NCBI RefSeq assembly: GCF_024586455.1
Contig: NC_065921.1
Span: 78,986,163 to 79,050,162 of the forward strand
Length of the DNA stretch: 64,000 nucleotides
Direction: 5' to 3'
From: Bactrocera neohumeralis
Taxonomy: Eukaryota > Arthropoda > Insecta > Diptera > Tephritidae
This document shows, piece after piece, positions 1 through 14,900 of this stretch. The notes beneath the pieces were generated by a model. That model made no database searches and was not told where the DNA came from. It saw nothing but the letters and a program-made list of their open reading frames with translations. How positions within the stretch are numbered: the stretch's first letter is position 1; each line of letters begins with the position of its first letter. Position numbers and translations under genes: made by a program.

Positions 1-516
1 CAAGCGTCAACACCCCCTCGTGCACACCTACACACACACATACACTTCTCTAGAGCGGCTGCAGCAGCCATAGCTTAGCATTAACAAATGTAGTGTGCAA
101 AAAGGCGCCGCCGTAAGCGCCACGATGAGCACGTAGCCGCCAACTAAACATACTATACATATGTATACATACATATGTATATAGTATATATCGACAAAAT
201 ATGTGTGCAAATTAGTGAAAAATCGATTTGCTGTCTATACAGCGGGAGCATATATACATAACTGTACATAATTATGGCAAAAATCGAATTTTTTGTTGTG
301 GGAAATCCTCATTTGCGCCGTCTGTCTGTCGATTTCAGCTAGCTTTCTCTGGCTTTTCTTGCGCCACAGTGATTTTTTTACATATAAATATAATATATAA
401 ATATATATTTATGTTATACAGATTTAGATATACTATATTCCTACTTTGTTTAGAGAACCTTCTTATATAAATATATAAATATGTACAAAAACATCTCTTT
501 GCATAAGAGTATAATT
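1..516. other. Gene-free AT-rich DNA with TATG/CATA microsatellites
   Basis: I see no coding signal here. The stretch holds short CA runs (around 30-50), a CATATGTATACATACATATG-like microsatellite palindrome (about 158-180) and TATAAATA runs (about 380-480). Open frames on either strand have no recognisable domain. Confidence 0.5.
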
Positions 517-1395
517 ATACCCTGATCATTAGAAAATATTAAGCTTACCACGCTGTTTGTAACACCCAAAAACCTATAAATTATATGTACATATATTTAA
601 ATGATCAGATGAATAAACTGATTCGATTTAGCCATATCCGTCTAACTCTCCGTCTGTATGTATATACGCGAGCTAGTCTCTCAGCTTTTGAGATACCAAA
701 TCCCTCAGTTTGTGAGATATAGGTCTGAAATTTTGCACACGTCCTTTTCTCACCAATAAACTGCTTATTTGTCGAAATCGCAGATATTTGACAACTATAG
801 CGTATAGCTGCCATACAAACTAAACGATCGAATTCAGGTCTTTGTATGGAAAACTTTTTTATTTCACAAGGTAGTTTTACGAAATTTGGCATAAATTATT
901 ATCCAAAGCATGGCTACAATCTGCAAAGAAATTGTTAAGATCGAACCGCTATAGCACATAGCTGCCATACAAACTGAACGATCGGAATCAAATGCTTGTG
1001 GGGAAAATTTTTTTATTTGACAAGAAATATTCATCGAATTTGGCATGGGTAATTGTCTAAGTTAACGTTACAATCTACGAAGATATTGTTCAGATCGGAC
1101 CACTATAACACATAGCTGCCATACAAACTAAACGATCGAATCCAGGTCTTTGTATGGAAAACTTTTTTATTTCACAAAGTATCTTCACGAAATTTGACAC
1201 TGATTATTATCCAAAGCATGGCTACAATCTGCGAAGAAATTGTTAAGATCGGACCGCTATAGCATATAGCTGCCATACAAACTAAACAATCAAAATCAAG
1301 AAAAAGTTTTCTTATAACTTTTTAAGCCATAAAAAATTTAACTGTGAAGGGTATTATAGCTTCGGTGCAGCTGAATTTTGCGTTTTTTTCTTCTT
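517..1395 (+). repeat. Interspersed element with ~155-bp internal units, copy 1
   Basis: The element begins with a TATACCCT motif (about 517), has a conserved leader (GATTTAGCCAT, CCGTCTGTATGTATATACG, about 625-668), then four tandem units carrying GCTGCCATACAAACT (about 808, 960, 1118, 1269). It closes with GGGTATTATAGCTTCGGTGC (about 1349-1368). Units are about 155 bp and include a TGTATGGAAAACTTTTTTAT stretch. The same architecture recurs at 2.6-3.4, 21.65-22.5, 36.2-36.6 and 48.1-48.85 kb. No protein is encoded. It is probably a non-autonomous transposon with an internal tandem array. Similar motifs are common in Drosophila and tephritid non-coding DNA, but I cannot assign a named family. 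Confidence 0.75.
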
Positions 1396-1399
1396 CCAT

Positions 1400-2600
1400 G
1401 TTTCTGCTGGTCGTTTATGCGTTTATGTGCGCAAAGAATTTGTAAATACGCTCAGGTAAAAATTCAAAAATAAAATTAAATCAGCAAAGCAAATATTTAG
1501 GAATCATTATTTTTGTACTAAACGTTTTATGAACTGCTTTAGCGAGCAATGTGCAAACAAACAGCTGCTCCATACATATTTACATCGAGTATATAGCATT
1601 AGCTTAGAATATATGTATACAAGTATATAGAGCGCTATGTGCCCGTATCTCCGCCGCGCATCGGTCACTCACTCTCCCACAACGCTCATTTACAGGTGTC
1701 CGTGCGCATTTCAGCCGGCTTTTATTGAATTTGAGGCAATTGCTTTGCCATTCCACAACAGCATATGGAGGCAGTTTGCTACATACTAGATACCTATTTA
1801 CAGGCTATAAATATACTTACACACATAGATACATATGTTTGTAGGAGCTTTATAATTACTTTTCGCCGAAACAAAGCACAACACAATACATTAACGCACG
1901 TCTCACCGCCTTTAAGGCCAGCGTACACGCCTTCAGCCTCTCCCCCACATACATAGCTAGCTGCTAGCGGCTCCCGTACTCCTATTTTATTTTATTGTAT
2001 TTGCTTTAGCAATTCCCCGCTGTTGGGCAAATGTTTATTTTGTTTCGAGCAAAAACAAAAAAAAAACGTAAGCAAAAGTAGCAAAAGCGGCAGCAGCCAT
2101 AAAAAGAAAAGTGAATAGAACAGCAGGCAGGTAGCGGCATGAGGTCATGGCCAATTTAATAGCCACCCGCAGGGCGTGTAATAACGGGTCGCGCGCTGCG
2201 ACTAAAATGCCAATTTCCTTGGCGAAATTACATGCATATTTAAAAGTGTTGTAATGTCATTAAATAAAATGCGCGAATAAAACGAAATTAGCCAATTAAG
2301 AGTAAACGCCAATGGAAATTACGTCTGGCGGCGCTGTTGTCGCTGCTTAATTCAGCTGAAAGCGTTTTATGTTTATATTGATTTAAATATATTATAGACA
2401 TTGACATATGGTTGCAATACTAGAAGTGGCGGTAAAAATATAAACGGCTATTCAAATTAATATAAATATAAAAACAAAAAAAAATTTAATTTTGTTTTTC
2501 GTCGTTTTTAATGTTTAATATGCTAAATATCAGGAAAATTAAATTAATTTAATTAATTAAAATTGCATAGTACAACGGAAAGAGTTTGGCAATTCTATCT
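1400..2600. other. Gene-free AT-rich stretch
   Basis: No exon-like open frame, RNA gene or clear repeat array is visible. Composition is ordinary AT-rich fly intergenic or intronic DNA with A-runs near 2058-2068 and 2466-2482. Confidence 0.4.
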
Positions 2601-2624
2601 AGTTACGTTATTTGGTATAAGCAA

Positions 2625-3400
2625 CCTTCAAGTTTATCAGTTATATGCTATATTGGTTCGATCTGAAAAAAAATGTTCAGAGATTGTAGCTTAGACCTTA
2701 GAGAATAATCCTCACCAAATCTTCTGAAGAAATCTAGTCAAATAAACAAATTTTCCATACAAGAACTTGATTTTTATCGTTCAGTTTGTATGGCAGCTAT
2801 ATGCTATAGTGGTCCGATCTGAACAATTTGTTCGGAGATTGTACCTTTGCCTTGGACAATAATCTGTACCAAATTTTGTGAAGATATTTTGTCAAATGAA
2901 CAAATTTTCCATACAAGAACTTGATTTTGAACGTTCAGTTTGTATGGCAGCTATATGCTATAGTGGGCCGATCGGAACAATTTGTTCAGAGATCGTACCT
3001 TTGCCTTGGACAATAATTTGTACCAAATTTTGTGCAGATATCTTGTAAAATAAACAAATTTTCCATATAAGAACTTGATTTTGAACGTTCAGTTTGTATG
3101 GCAGCCATATGCTATAGTGGTGCGATTTGCAAAATTTGCTCGGAGATTGTAGCTTTGCCTTGGACAATAATTTGTACCAAATTTTATGCAGATATCTTGT
3201 AAAATAAAAAAGTTTTCCATGCAAGCAGTTGAATTTGATCGGCCAGTTTGTATGGCAGTCATATCCTATAGTGGCTCGATCGGAACAAACTTTTCGGAGA
3301 TTATAACGTTGCTTTGGAGAGTAATAAGTACCAAATTTCGTACAGATATGAAGTTCTTCACACCATTTTTGTTAAAGTGCCTAATTGTATGCTACATTTT
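2625..3400 (-). repeat. Interspersed element with ~155-bp internal units, copy 2
   Basis: Four units in reverse orientation carry CAGTTTGTATGGCAG, the complement of the copy 1 core, at about 2782, 2936, 3090 and 3245. Spacing is therefore 154-156 bp. Each unit also has TTTCCATACAAGAACTTGAT and a GGACAATAATTTGTACCAAA-like stretch. The leader end seen in copy 1 is not clear on this copy, so it is probably truncated. Confidence 0.75.
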
Positions 3401-3429
3401 TAAGGTAATTGGCATATCCACTTAAAACG

Positions 3430-6400
3430 TTGCCTACATTTAGGATTTCAATTAAAGAAATAACATAAGAGATGCAAGACACATGCCAAATTCAAATTTT
3501 TCAAATTCTTTTCAGACAAATTTCGAGTATGTTATTAGGAATAGCAAAAAAGGTTTTAGTCTTCGACCCTCATTGAAGTTGTCAACTGTTAACCTTTTAG
3601 TAAAGAACTCTCACAGCTTTTATGAATAATTGGGTTAAAAATAAGTAATTTTTATTAAAAGCGTATTCAAGTCAGGGACTCGTACTTCCTAAAATTTCAA
3701 TTCCTCATACTATTAAAACATACATAAGTTCCCACAACTCTAAAAGCTGCCACCGCCACGAAGAATAACATGTTTTTCTGTGGCACTTAGAGCGAACACC
3801 AACCAAGACTTGCCACTACCGCAAGGACACATACATACATATCTACATTGGAGGCAGCAAACAGCTTCTACTGATTAACTGCAGCGACACACAGACTCAA
3901 AAGGACTTTTATAACTTGTTCTACACAATTTTCGCCTTGTCATGCTGATGTTGCGACATCGCCGACGACAAGGTAATTTGGAGGAGCACGTCGCTGCGAA
4001 TTTAATGAGCATGTAACAGGCAGAACACATGGAATATGCCTGCAGCGCTACTGCGCATGTGCTACTTCTGCACAACGCAGCAAAATCCCGGGTAATCCGA
4101 CGACATGAAAGCGAGTGTAAAGAAGTGCAATTGACGAACAAATGTGTACAAGGTGGGAAGAAGAACGCGCCGCTAACTAAAGCGACGACAATGAAAAACG
4201 AAAACGAATATGGAATAGAAAATGCGACAGTGGAAAAACTTATAAGCCACTGGGATGCTGTGGGGTACTAGCGTAGCAGGTGAAAAGAAAACGCAGCACA
4301 GGCACTGGTGCGACAAGCTGCAATGCGTCGCCGCCCAGCATAAAGCAAAATCGCAATGACCAGTGCAGGTGCGGCGACACAGTAACACAGACACACACAC
4401 ACACACAAGTGCAGTGTTAGTTGGCCGTGAGGTGTTGCTAAAGGGGCGCGGCTCTGCAGTGCAATTGTGAAATTCCCTTGGTCAAAAGGACACTCGGCAT
4501 CGATCGCAACGCACACAAACACACACGCGCGGGGAGAATGGCTGTAACTGCGGCGGAAAGCGGTAAAGTGGCGAGATAGCGGTAAAGTGCCGAGATAGTG
4601 GCAAAGTGGCGAGAAATTGCAAAATGGCAAAATTAAGTTGCTTAGCTGTATGGGATTTACTAGCTGTGGTTTGGATTACGAGCAGCTTTACTGCGCACAT
4701 TCGTCATTACATGCTCTTTGCATGGCACGACACAGCTTCGTAAAACAACAAGTAAACATTTTATGGTTGAACTTGCGAATAATCTGGTGATTTTCCTCGA
4801 CGTTTTTATCGCATTTTCAATGGGCCACTCTATATATTCAACGCTTGTTGCCACGTTCTATGCGCTCGTCGCCTTATTTGTTTGCTCTCCCACTTCATAT
4901 GGATGTATGTATGTGTGTATGTATGTGTGAGATATAACGTTAAGTTAAATTACCAGACATTTAGACAACTTGACAAACAACAAACACAGCAGAAAATATG
5001 TAGAAGGGATAAAACAACAGGCAGCCAGGCAACGAAAGGCATGCCAAGCATGCGGCCAAGAGTAGCAATGGAGTGATATTTTATTTCATGATTAAAATTC
5101 TTATTAATATGCTATTCTTATCTTGGCTGTACGCCATACGAAAAATTCGTACACACACAAACATACATATGTACATAAACATATAGACACACATGCCTGC
5201 GCGCCTAGATCAGTGCAAAGCAAAGGTGCTGTGCGCTATGGCGCACTCATTCCAATGGCAAGCAAAACAGCAAAACAACACCGCCGCGCAGTAATGAATT
5301 GCCGGTGGACCGAAACGACGCCGCCGCCGCCGCCGCCACATGAGTATGGTGGCATACGCCATGTTCTAAGGCCCGCTAGCAGCGCTCGCTATATTGCCGT
5401 GTTGTGTTGTGTATGGCAAAAGCCGGCAGACAAGTGTGAATTTTAGCGTTTTTCACTACAACACTACAAACATACACATAAACATCACTACACACATTTG
5501 TTTTATTTCAATTTCTTAGTAATTTGTACTTTTTTTCCTTTCTTTGCTATAGTTTCATCACTTTTTATTTTCTATATCTATATATTTTCGGATTATTTCG
5601 TTTTTATCTGTTTGCTTTCGCCTATAAGTATATTCCTTTTCATGTTTTATGTTCCGAATAATTTATAAAAGCGCGTGCTGTTTGTTACCTCCTCCGCAAT
5701 TAATTTGCACACACTATCTTTCATTAGAATCCTTATTTATGCGCTATGAAGCCATAGACATGTATTGATATTGTTGTTGTTGTTTTTTTGTGAAATTGAA
5801 AAATATTTGTTAACATTGTGTGTATGGATGGGCGGGTAAATTGGACCAATAATCGAGAAAATGTGGGTTTGATTTAGGCTTAATAATGTGATTCCATATT
5901 TTATATGTTTTTTAGCGTTGCCAGGCGTTAAGTATTTAATAGAAACATATGTGCACATTTCCATCACATTACTTTCGTCATTTTTTGCGGTTATTCTATT
6001 TTTGTTCGTTTGATTTAAATTGCTCATTCAATTACTTTTAAGAATTAATGGTTTCAAATAAATTGAATACAATTCGAGAACACATTTTTGATTCAATTAT
6101 TATTACTTTTCTTTAGTGTTCATTAATATTAATATTCATTTTTTAAGTATAATTTCTGATTTTTTATTATTTTGTTATTTTTAAACTTTTAGGCAGAATT
6201 TAGATAGTTCATACACTCAATTCTACCTAAAAATTTATAATGCAGAATTATTTTTTTCGGTTTTTTTCAAATATATGTATCTCAGTTGATTAAATATAAA
6301 TTCTTTGATTTAATTTGCTTTCAATTGGTTTACCTTATTTTCCAGCATATAGTTTTATTTCTGTGAATAATAGTGAATTCGGTTTTATTTATAATGCACT

Positions 6401-6495
6401 CATTTTTATGTTGATACTAACTTAATTTAATTTTGTTATTTTACTATTTTTGAAAATTTTTAAATTGTATTATTTAAATTTTTTGTTATTTTTTT
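3430..6495. other. Gene-free stretch with CA repeat and GC-richer patch
   Basis: 3.9-5.4 kb is richer in G+C than its surroundings and has several overlapping open frames on both strands, none with a recognisable domain or plausible splice-bounded exon. A (CA)n run sits at about 4390-4407, a TATG run at about 4900-4928, and a GCCGCC run at about 5320-5340. 5.45-6.5 kb is AT-rich with no signal. I looked here for the missing downstream Cam exons and found none. Confidence 0.4.
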
Positions 6496-6501
6496 TACAA
6501 T

Positions 6502-6692
6502 TTCTTCTTCTTCTTAATTGGCGTAGACACCGCTTACGCAATTATAGCAGAGTTAACAACAGCGCGCCAGTCGTTTCTTCTTTTCGCTACGTTGCGCCAA
6601 TTGGATATTCCAAGCGTAGCCAGGTCCTTCTCCACCTGGTCCTTCCAACGGAGTGGAGGTCTTCCTCTTCCTCTGCTTCTCCCGGCGGGTAC
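6502..6692 (+). repeat. Interspersed repeat, TTGGCGTAGACACCGCTTACG family, copy 1
   Basis: This is a moderately GC-rich island in very AT-rich DNA. It begins TTCTTCTTCTTAATTGGCGT and contains GACACCGCTTACGC, GCGCGCCAGTCGTTTCTTC, CCAGGTCCTTCTCCACCTGG and GAGGTCTTCCTCTTCCTCTG. The same ordered blocks occur at 21366 and, shorter, at 46868. This is a widespread non-coding repeat of fly genomes by my recollection; I cannot say whether it is a SINE or a retrotransposon UTR. Confidence 0.7.
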
Positions 6693-6699
6693 AATTTCA

Positions 6700-7366
6700 C
6701 TTACATTATTTCTTTTATTATTAATTTTCTCTTTTATTTCCTTAATGATTATTTTTTAAATAATAATTTATTTATCACGTATTTATAATTTTATTGAAAT
6801 TTATATTTTCCAGAATTTTATAAAATTTAAAATTTATAAATATAAAATATTTAAAAGTCTATACGTAATGTATTATTATTTCCTTTAATTTTCAGTTGAC
6901 ACGTTAGTTAATTATTATTTTTTTTTGGATATTGTTTTATTATTTGTTTCACTTTTATTTTAAATTTCAAATATACTTTCTTTCTATCTATCCTTTTTGC
7001 TTATTCTTATGTTTTGCTTAATTTTATTGTTTATTGTTTTTACTATTTTTATTATTCTTCATTATTTTTTTTTGCTTTTTTATTATTTTTTTTTTTAATA
7101 TGTTATTTATTTTTTATTTCTTTTTTAATTTTTTATTTCATTTTTATTTGTTTATTTTTTTATTTTTGTATTATCCTTATTATTTTACTTTGCTTTATTT
7201 TATTTTAATTTCTTTTAATTCATATTTTGTTATATTTTTATTGCTTTTATAACTTTTTATTGTTTTTTATTTTAATTTTTTGATTAATTTTTATTTGATT
7301 CTTTTATAATTTTTTTATGATATTTAACTTTTTATTTATATTTTTTTTTATTTTTTATTTTATTTT

Positions 7367-7448
<82 letters not shown>

Positions 7449-7522
7449 TTTTTTATTTTTATTTTTTTTTTTATTTTTTTTTTTATTTTTTTATTTTATT
7501 TTTTATTTTATATAATACATAT
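6700..7522. repeat. T-rich low-complexity tract with long poly-T
   Basis: Almost entirely T with interspersed A. It includes an uninterrupted T45 run (7369-7413) and a T29 run (7415-7443), separated by a single A. Phe/Leu-rich open frames across it are translations of homopolymer, not genes. Confidence 0.9.
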
Positions 7523-7768
7523 CGCTCATTTGCTGCAAGACCGGCATAAATCAAAAAACGTGATTTTTGAGTTAATGATGCAGAATTGTTCGTTATATCA
7601 TACTTCATGTTGAGTGAAAAATTCATATGAATACCTCTTATATGCTCCGCTTGAGTAGAGAATATGATTCCTGTTTTCCGTGTAAGGTTGGAGTCAGTTG
7701 AAAACTTTTAACGCGTTTTCTGGCAAATCGATTTTTTTGACTTATGCCGGTCTTGCAGCAAATGAGCG
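7523..7768. mobile_element. 246-bp MITE-like inverted-repeat element beside the Cam exon
   Basis: The left end reads CGCTCATTTGCTGCAAGACC followed by GGCATAAATCAAAAAA. The right end, read in reverse complement from 7768, gives the same sequence with a single mismatch over about 35 bp (GGCATAAGTC). ATAT flanks both ends (7519-7522 and 7769-7772), so the target duplication is ATAT or a TA within it, or the TIR simply extends through it. The ~170-bp interior has no open frame of note. The size and perfect ends fit a non-autonomous DNA transposon of recent origin. It sits about 95 bp downstream of the Cam exon 2 donor, inside the Cam intron. Confidence 0.85.
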
Positions 7769-7856
7769 ATATATATTTTGTTTATATTTGCATTGTTTGT
7801 TTTTTATTACTTTTAATTGCTTTTTATTCAATAAACTTTTATTATATTTTCTTTCA

Positions 7857-8922
<1,066 letters not shown>

Positions 8923-11900
8923 TTTGTATTATTTAAAAAAATATAAATTAATGTATTCCCACACTGAATAATATGTTTTCGAAATATAGAATTGTTGATT
9001 ATTATTTTGTAGCGTTTTTCTATATACGTATTTTAATCAAAATTATAATTGTTTGTTCCGTTTTGCTGAACTGCGGTTGAAACGGTATAAAAATGCCGCA
9101 ATTAAATATAAATATATTTCAGTAATTATGCTATAGGGAATGGCAAATTGAGATTTTTGCGAAGCCTGATAATGGCAATGTAAATTGTTTTTGACTTGCT
9201 GCACTCTACAAGACACATGCAAAGAGTTCAAAGGGCTCTGCCGCGACAAATTGTTATCTTGGAAGCACAATTTATATTTTATTTTGCAATAAATTATTTA
9301 TTTATTATTTTATCTTTCTTTCTGGCGCAGTTGTAGGTGGCTTGCTTTTGTTTCTCTTTTATAATGCAATTTTTTCGTTTTCAAATCTGCACTTTTTTTT
9401 GCCGCTTTTAACTATGTATTTTCTTTTACTACTTGACAGCTGTGAAAAACTTTAGAATATATCAAATTGTATGTTTGGCTCAGAGTGAACTGCGTTTGCC
9501 GCTTGGATGAGAAAATTAAATATTACATATGGGAAAGGAATGTGTGGAAAAATGAACAAACGGCTGCGCACAAAATATGAAGCTCTACAACAAAATAATT
9601 GTTAAATTTACTTAAAAAAAAATTATTTTATCTCACTGCGGATTAGATATGCAGAATCGTATTTGCAAAGAGCCGGTTTAATGCGCCGAGTAACGTCAAA
9701 TAGTAAAGCAAGTGGAACGTCAAAAGTGTAAATAAATGCAGGTAAACAAATAAAAATAAATAATTAGAAAACAAAACAGCGTAAAAGATGTCAGCAGGCG
9801 AATAAATAAAACATGGATACGAAAAACTTAAATACAATTTGAAACAGATATGTATCATTTGCTAAATATATGCGCAAAACCGTGTTGGATTTCCGCTTAA
9901 TGCCTTTTAAAGCAACAACTCGAAATGGCAACTGACGTCAGCGGATGAGCCAACGGCGGTGGAGTTGTGCATACAAATGGGAATAAATATGTATGAACGC
10001 ACAAATGCATACATACATATATTTATGTACATACATTTATATTATATATATTTGGGTGTATGTACATAGATGTGTAAAGCGAGAAACGAGTTAATTTTGC
10101 ATGCCAACGAAATAACTTTTTTTTGTATATGAAAGTAAGAAACTGTCTTTCCGAATCGCGTGGGAAGTGCGAACGCACTAATTAATAAAAAATTTAAAAA
10201 ATATATAATTGCATATGTACATATGTATATGTATATTTATTTGTTGGTATTATCTAATAAAATTGTTTGAAATTTACTTTGTGTTTACTAAACAAAATAT
10301 CAAAAAAGACGTTAATCGAGAAGAAATTATCGATTTTGTCATCGCTAAAACTTTACTTTAGGTAGCGTTCATATTTTCAAAAAGTATTTGCAAATTAGTA
10401 ACCTAAGTAACAATTATGTTAAAATTTAGTGTGAACACACTCTTAAAATACAGAAATTCTAACCTAAATGCTAAAGTATAGACTCCTAACCTTAAACTTA
10501 ATTAACAACTTTTTTTCCATGAACCACGCTGTGTAAATTTTGCACTCAAGAAAAATTCGCAAATATATGCGTGTATATAGTTTCCTGCTTTACCTGGAAA
10601 TATACATTCAAAAATTGGTATATAAAAGCTTAAGCATATAAGCGTATTCATATAAACACACGCGCTAGTTTCTTAAATGTTGTCAAACAAGTAGATCTAC
10701 AAAAAGCGCAAAATAAACTAGATAACAACAAAAATCAACCGGCAAAAATAAATGCTGCTGACTTCGCTGCCGCAAGTGATCGCGACATCGGAAGCCGACA
10801 TTCATTCATGACTCATAAATATGTATGTAGTATATATTTACATTTGTAAGAAGAATGGGCTAGTTCATAAAGCATACAAAATCATACATACATATATTGT
10901 AGCAAATGTATGTATGTAGTAGATGTACATACATATGTATGTATATGTTTTAGTATATGGATAAAAGATTATTCATCAATTATATACATATGTACATACA
11001 TATGTATTTGTATATTGTTATTTTGTGTTTAAGAATTGTAACGCATTATTTTTCAAATATTTGTTTTAGATGTATTAAAAAGTATATAAAAAGTATATAA
11101 AAAAAAATAAAAGAAAAATATAAAAAAGAAATAAAAACAATATACTATGTATAAAACAAAGATTAAAAAAAAAATTAAAAATATATGTATATTAAATTTT
11201 TTTAATATAATAAATATATTAAATAAAAAATATTTAAAAAAATATATATCAAAAAAACAATATTAAAAAAAAATTATAAAAAAATTAATTAACTAATTAA
11301 AAAAATTGCTTGAAAGCAAATACTATATCGTAATGTGCGTAAAATACATTTATGTGAGTTTGTACATACTACGTACTACTACATACATTTAGAAAATACC
11401 TAAAATACTTCTGTGGTTCAAATAACGCAGCTGTTGCTTTTTACAACAGCACGATCATAGGCAGCAGCTGATGCTTGCTTACACAATGCATTACATATTC
11501 ATATGTACTCATTCATGTATGCAACACATACAGATAAACATACATTCACGTAAGTATAAATAAAGGCTCAGACGACATGGCAACGCATACAATAACTTTG
11601 TGACTGCTGCCTGTTGTGGCCGAAATTAGTTGATATCTTCCAACAGTACATATTACGAAATTATAATTTATGAATATATAAAGGAATACATAATACTTTC
11701 ATGTTATAATTGATAACGATTTACTGCCACAAATGGCAAAACACAATGCTTTTAAAGTGTGTTCAATACTTCGATAACAGATAACAAGCTTATCAGTTAA
11801 ACGCTGCCAAAAAATAGAGGGAAAAAAACTAATTCGATTACGCCAATTAAGGCATGTATGAACGTACTTTATTATTTTATTTTATCTGCACGTAAAGTTA

Positions 11901-14900
11901 AAATAACCAACTTTCTTATCAGCAAAGAGCTATCAACTGATTTCGATTTGGGGCTTTTTGTTGTCCAAGCTTAGGACGTATTTAGACAATTATAGGCAGG
12001 ATTTATAAATTAGTATTTGATAAATAATAAGTGGAATGCTATAAGCATTTTTCTCTTTAATTTTTCGTTTAAACTAACATTTCTAACATCTATTAAATTG
12101 AATTCTAAGTATTTCCAGCAGCAATTATATGCTTAATTACCAACAGATAGAACTAATTGTAGCTTGCGAGAGTAAAATACATAGATTAAATCGAACGCAA
12201 GCTACCAACAACTATTTATTCAGTTAAAATGTAGATCGTCACGCCAACGAAATAGGCAATCAGCTGGCGACTTACATACATGCGCTTTCACCAGAAATGC
12301 ACACACACATTAGCCAGCCCCACACCTTACTGTGGGTGTTTTGGCCACGTTCGGTTGCATGCACAAATACGGTTAGGTATTTAGACAGGTTTGTGATTTC
12401 ACATAACCAAATTTCTAGTATTATTACAAACATATTTATCCATAATTCAACTTTGTACAAATTTCAAGAAAACCCCGAAATAAGCATGAGGAATCAACAA
12501 ATGTTCTGATTCTTGAATTATGAATAGCTAAATAATCGTACGCAAGGTAAATAGATAGGCCTTTAGTTGAAATCTATTTTAAGCATGTTTTTAAATTGCA
12601 ATTCTGGCTAATATTAACAACACGTGTGCGTAGAATTAATATGTTTACAAAAATTATCTATTCAAGGAAAATTAGAATTTCTATTGGAAATGTGTCAATA
12701 AAAATAATATGGCGTTAACACTTGTCAAATAAATTCGTTTCTAACTTAATTTTGAATTATTTAAAATATAGTTGAATAAAAATTATGTTTTAAGTAAGTT
12801 AATTTAAATATATAATGAAAACACTTAACTAATAATTAAGTTAAGTAATTATAATTTTTTTATTAATATACATTTTGGGTTTGCTAAAAATTTGCTTTTC
12901 AAGTAGTTGGCAAATCAAAGTGCTCTAAAAACATAAAATACAACGTGAGACAATGTCGCCGCATTTAATTTTATTTTCACACAAACGCTTGCAACTATGC
13001 GATTACATTTTCTATAAACTAATCGGAGATTAAAAAGTCAAGATATACCAAATGCACACATACATATGGACATATTCCTTACAGTAATTGTATAACTTTC
13101 AGTCGTGAAACGTTAAGATAATATTACCAGCTCAAAGCGGCTATAAAAGTGCAAAATATTATCAAGAGCAAACAGAACATAAACTTTAAATATTTATCTA
13201 CATACACCCCTTATGTATAAAGACTGAAAAACGTAAGTATGCATGTGCGTGTGTATATAAAAAAGGTTCATGGGTTTTTCTACATTGCTTGTCGCTTTCA
13301 ATTTGCCTATCGCTAATTTTGTAGCATACTTATCAAAACTCGTCATCTCTACCTTTTTGTATGTATATTTTCTCCCCACATTTGTCCTGTTTCACATTTT
13401 GAACTTAACCGTCGTTCGCCTCTATCTGTTGACCCCTTTGCTTTGCTAGAACGCTTCTGGCATTTTTAGTGTTTTTTCCCTATTATTTCAGCAGTGAAAA
13501 CAAACGACAAATCAACTACCCCTGCCCGCTGACAGTTTTGCGAACTATATGCCGCAACCCTCCACTAAATGCTAACATTTCAGAAACCCCTCTCTCCCCT
13601 CACATTTCTCCTAATTTAGCTGATGATGAATAGCAACTACCTTGTGAAGTACAAAAACAACAGAAGAGGCGCAATGAAATCTGCTCGCCGGTACCAGTTT
13701 TCGACATAAAGCGAAAAACACTGAAATAGCCGCAGACGGCGATAACCGCAATGCGGCAAAATAGCGGTACGGAACGGTTCAAAAACGAACGAGGCGAATA
13801 AAACGAGACGAAAATAAAGAACATGCGCATGGTTGAAAAAAAAAAACAAGAGAAAAAAAGTTTGGCGGGTGTAAAAGCACTTTATATACATACGCTGCTG
13901 CTAGCAAATAGCAACAAACAAACCTAGGCAGAGAAAACAGAATGTATACACAAAAGGCAATAGGAGAGAAAAATTAGCCCCTGTTGCATTAACTCAATAT
14001 ACAACAACGTCCTAAATCAGCCAGTTGGCAAGAAATTGGAAGCATTGCAAAAGTGCAAAAGCCGAAAATTGCTAAAGGCAATGCAAAAGTAGCGAACAAA
14101 CGGAAACAACAAAATTCGACTGACAGTCAAATCTGTGTGAAACGGTTCACCAGTGAGCGCGAGAGCCTTTGAGCAAGCACTAAAAGGGGAATGCAGAACT
14201 CGCCGCAGTAACGAGAGCGCCGGCGAGATACCATTGTGATGAGTGGTTTTTTTAATCAAGAGATAAATATTAAAAGCTAGGCGTTAGTGAAGGGGTAAAT
14301 GAAAATTATTGGTCCGGTAGCCTATTTCTTTATTAGCTTCGCTCTTTTTATCAGCTCTTCGTTCCAAAAATTCTTTGAACAATTTGCAAGAGCAGGAAAA
14401 ACGTGCTGCAAAAATCTGTCATTAAAGTTTTAGCAATTTTCTTTTAAAAATAAGCCAACTATAAACATTTGCGTTAAACTTTCAGTTACAATTCCGGAAG
14501 TATGTGACGACTTTTCATTAATATCGATTAATTGCTGTTAGTTAAGCTATCGATAATTTGGTGAAATATTTTACCAAGCAATATTTGTAAGAATTACCAA
14601 TTTGATGTACAAAGTAATTCAAATAATAGGTTTTCTAAATTCATAAATATTATAATTCCATATTTTAAATTGCTTATTAGAAAATTATTTACACAAATGT
14701 GGAAGTAAAAACAATTTATTTAGCTCGAACCACATATTCTTCCATACATGTAATGCCAAAAGTAAATAATTACATGTAAACGTATATATGTATCTAGGTA
14801 TTATTATCAACAGATTATCTTTCAGTCAAGTATTTACTTTTTCGCACTCGGCTCTTTATGGTGTGAACGTGTGTTTTATTTTTTTTTATGACGCTGCTGA

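Noticed and set aside
4268..4700. Cys-rich minus-strand open frames as secreted peptides
   Set aside because: They translate a (CA)n/(GT)n run, and no splice or conserved framework is seen.
7014..7252. Phe/Leu/Tyr-rich open frames as small membrane proteins
   Set aside because: They are translations of T-rich low-complexity DNA.
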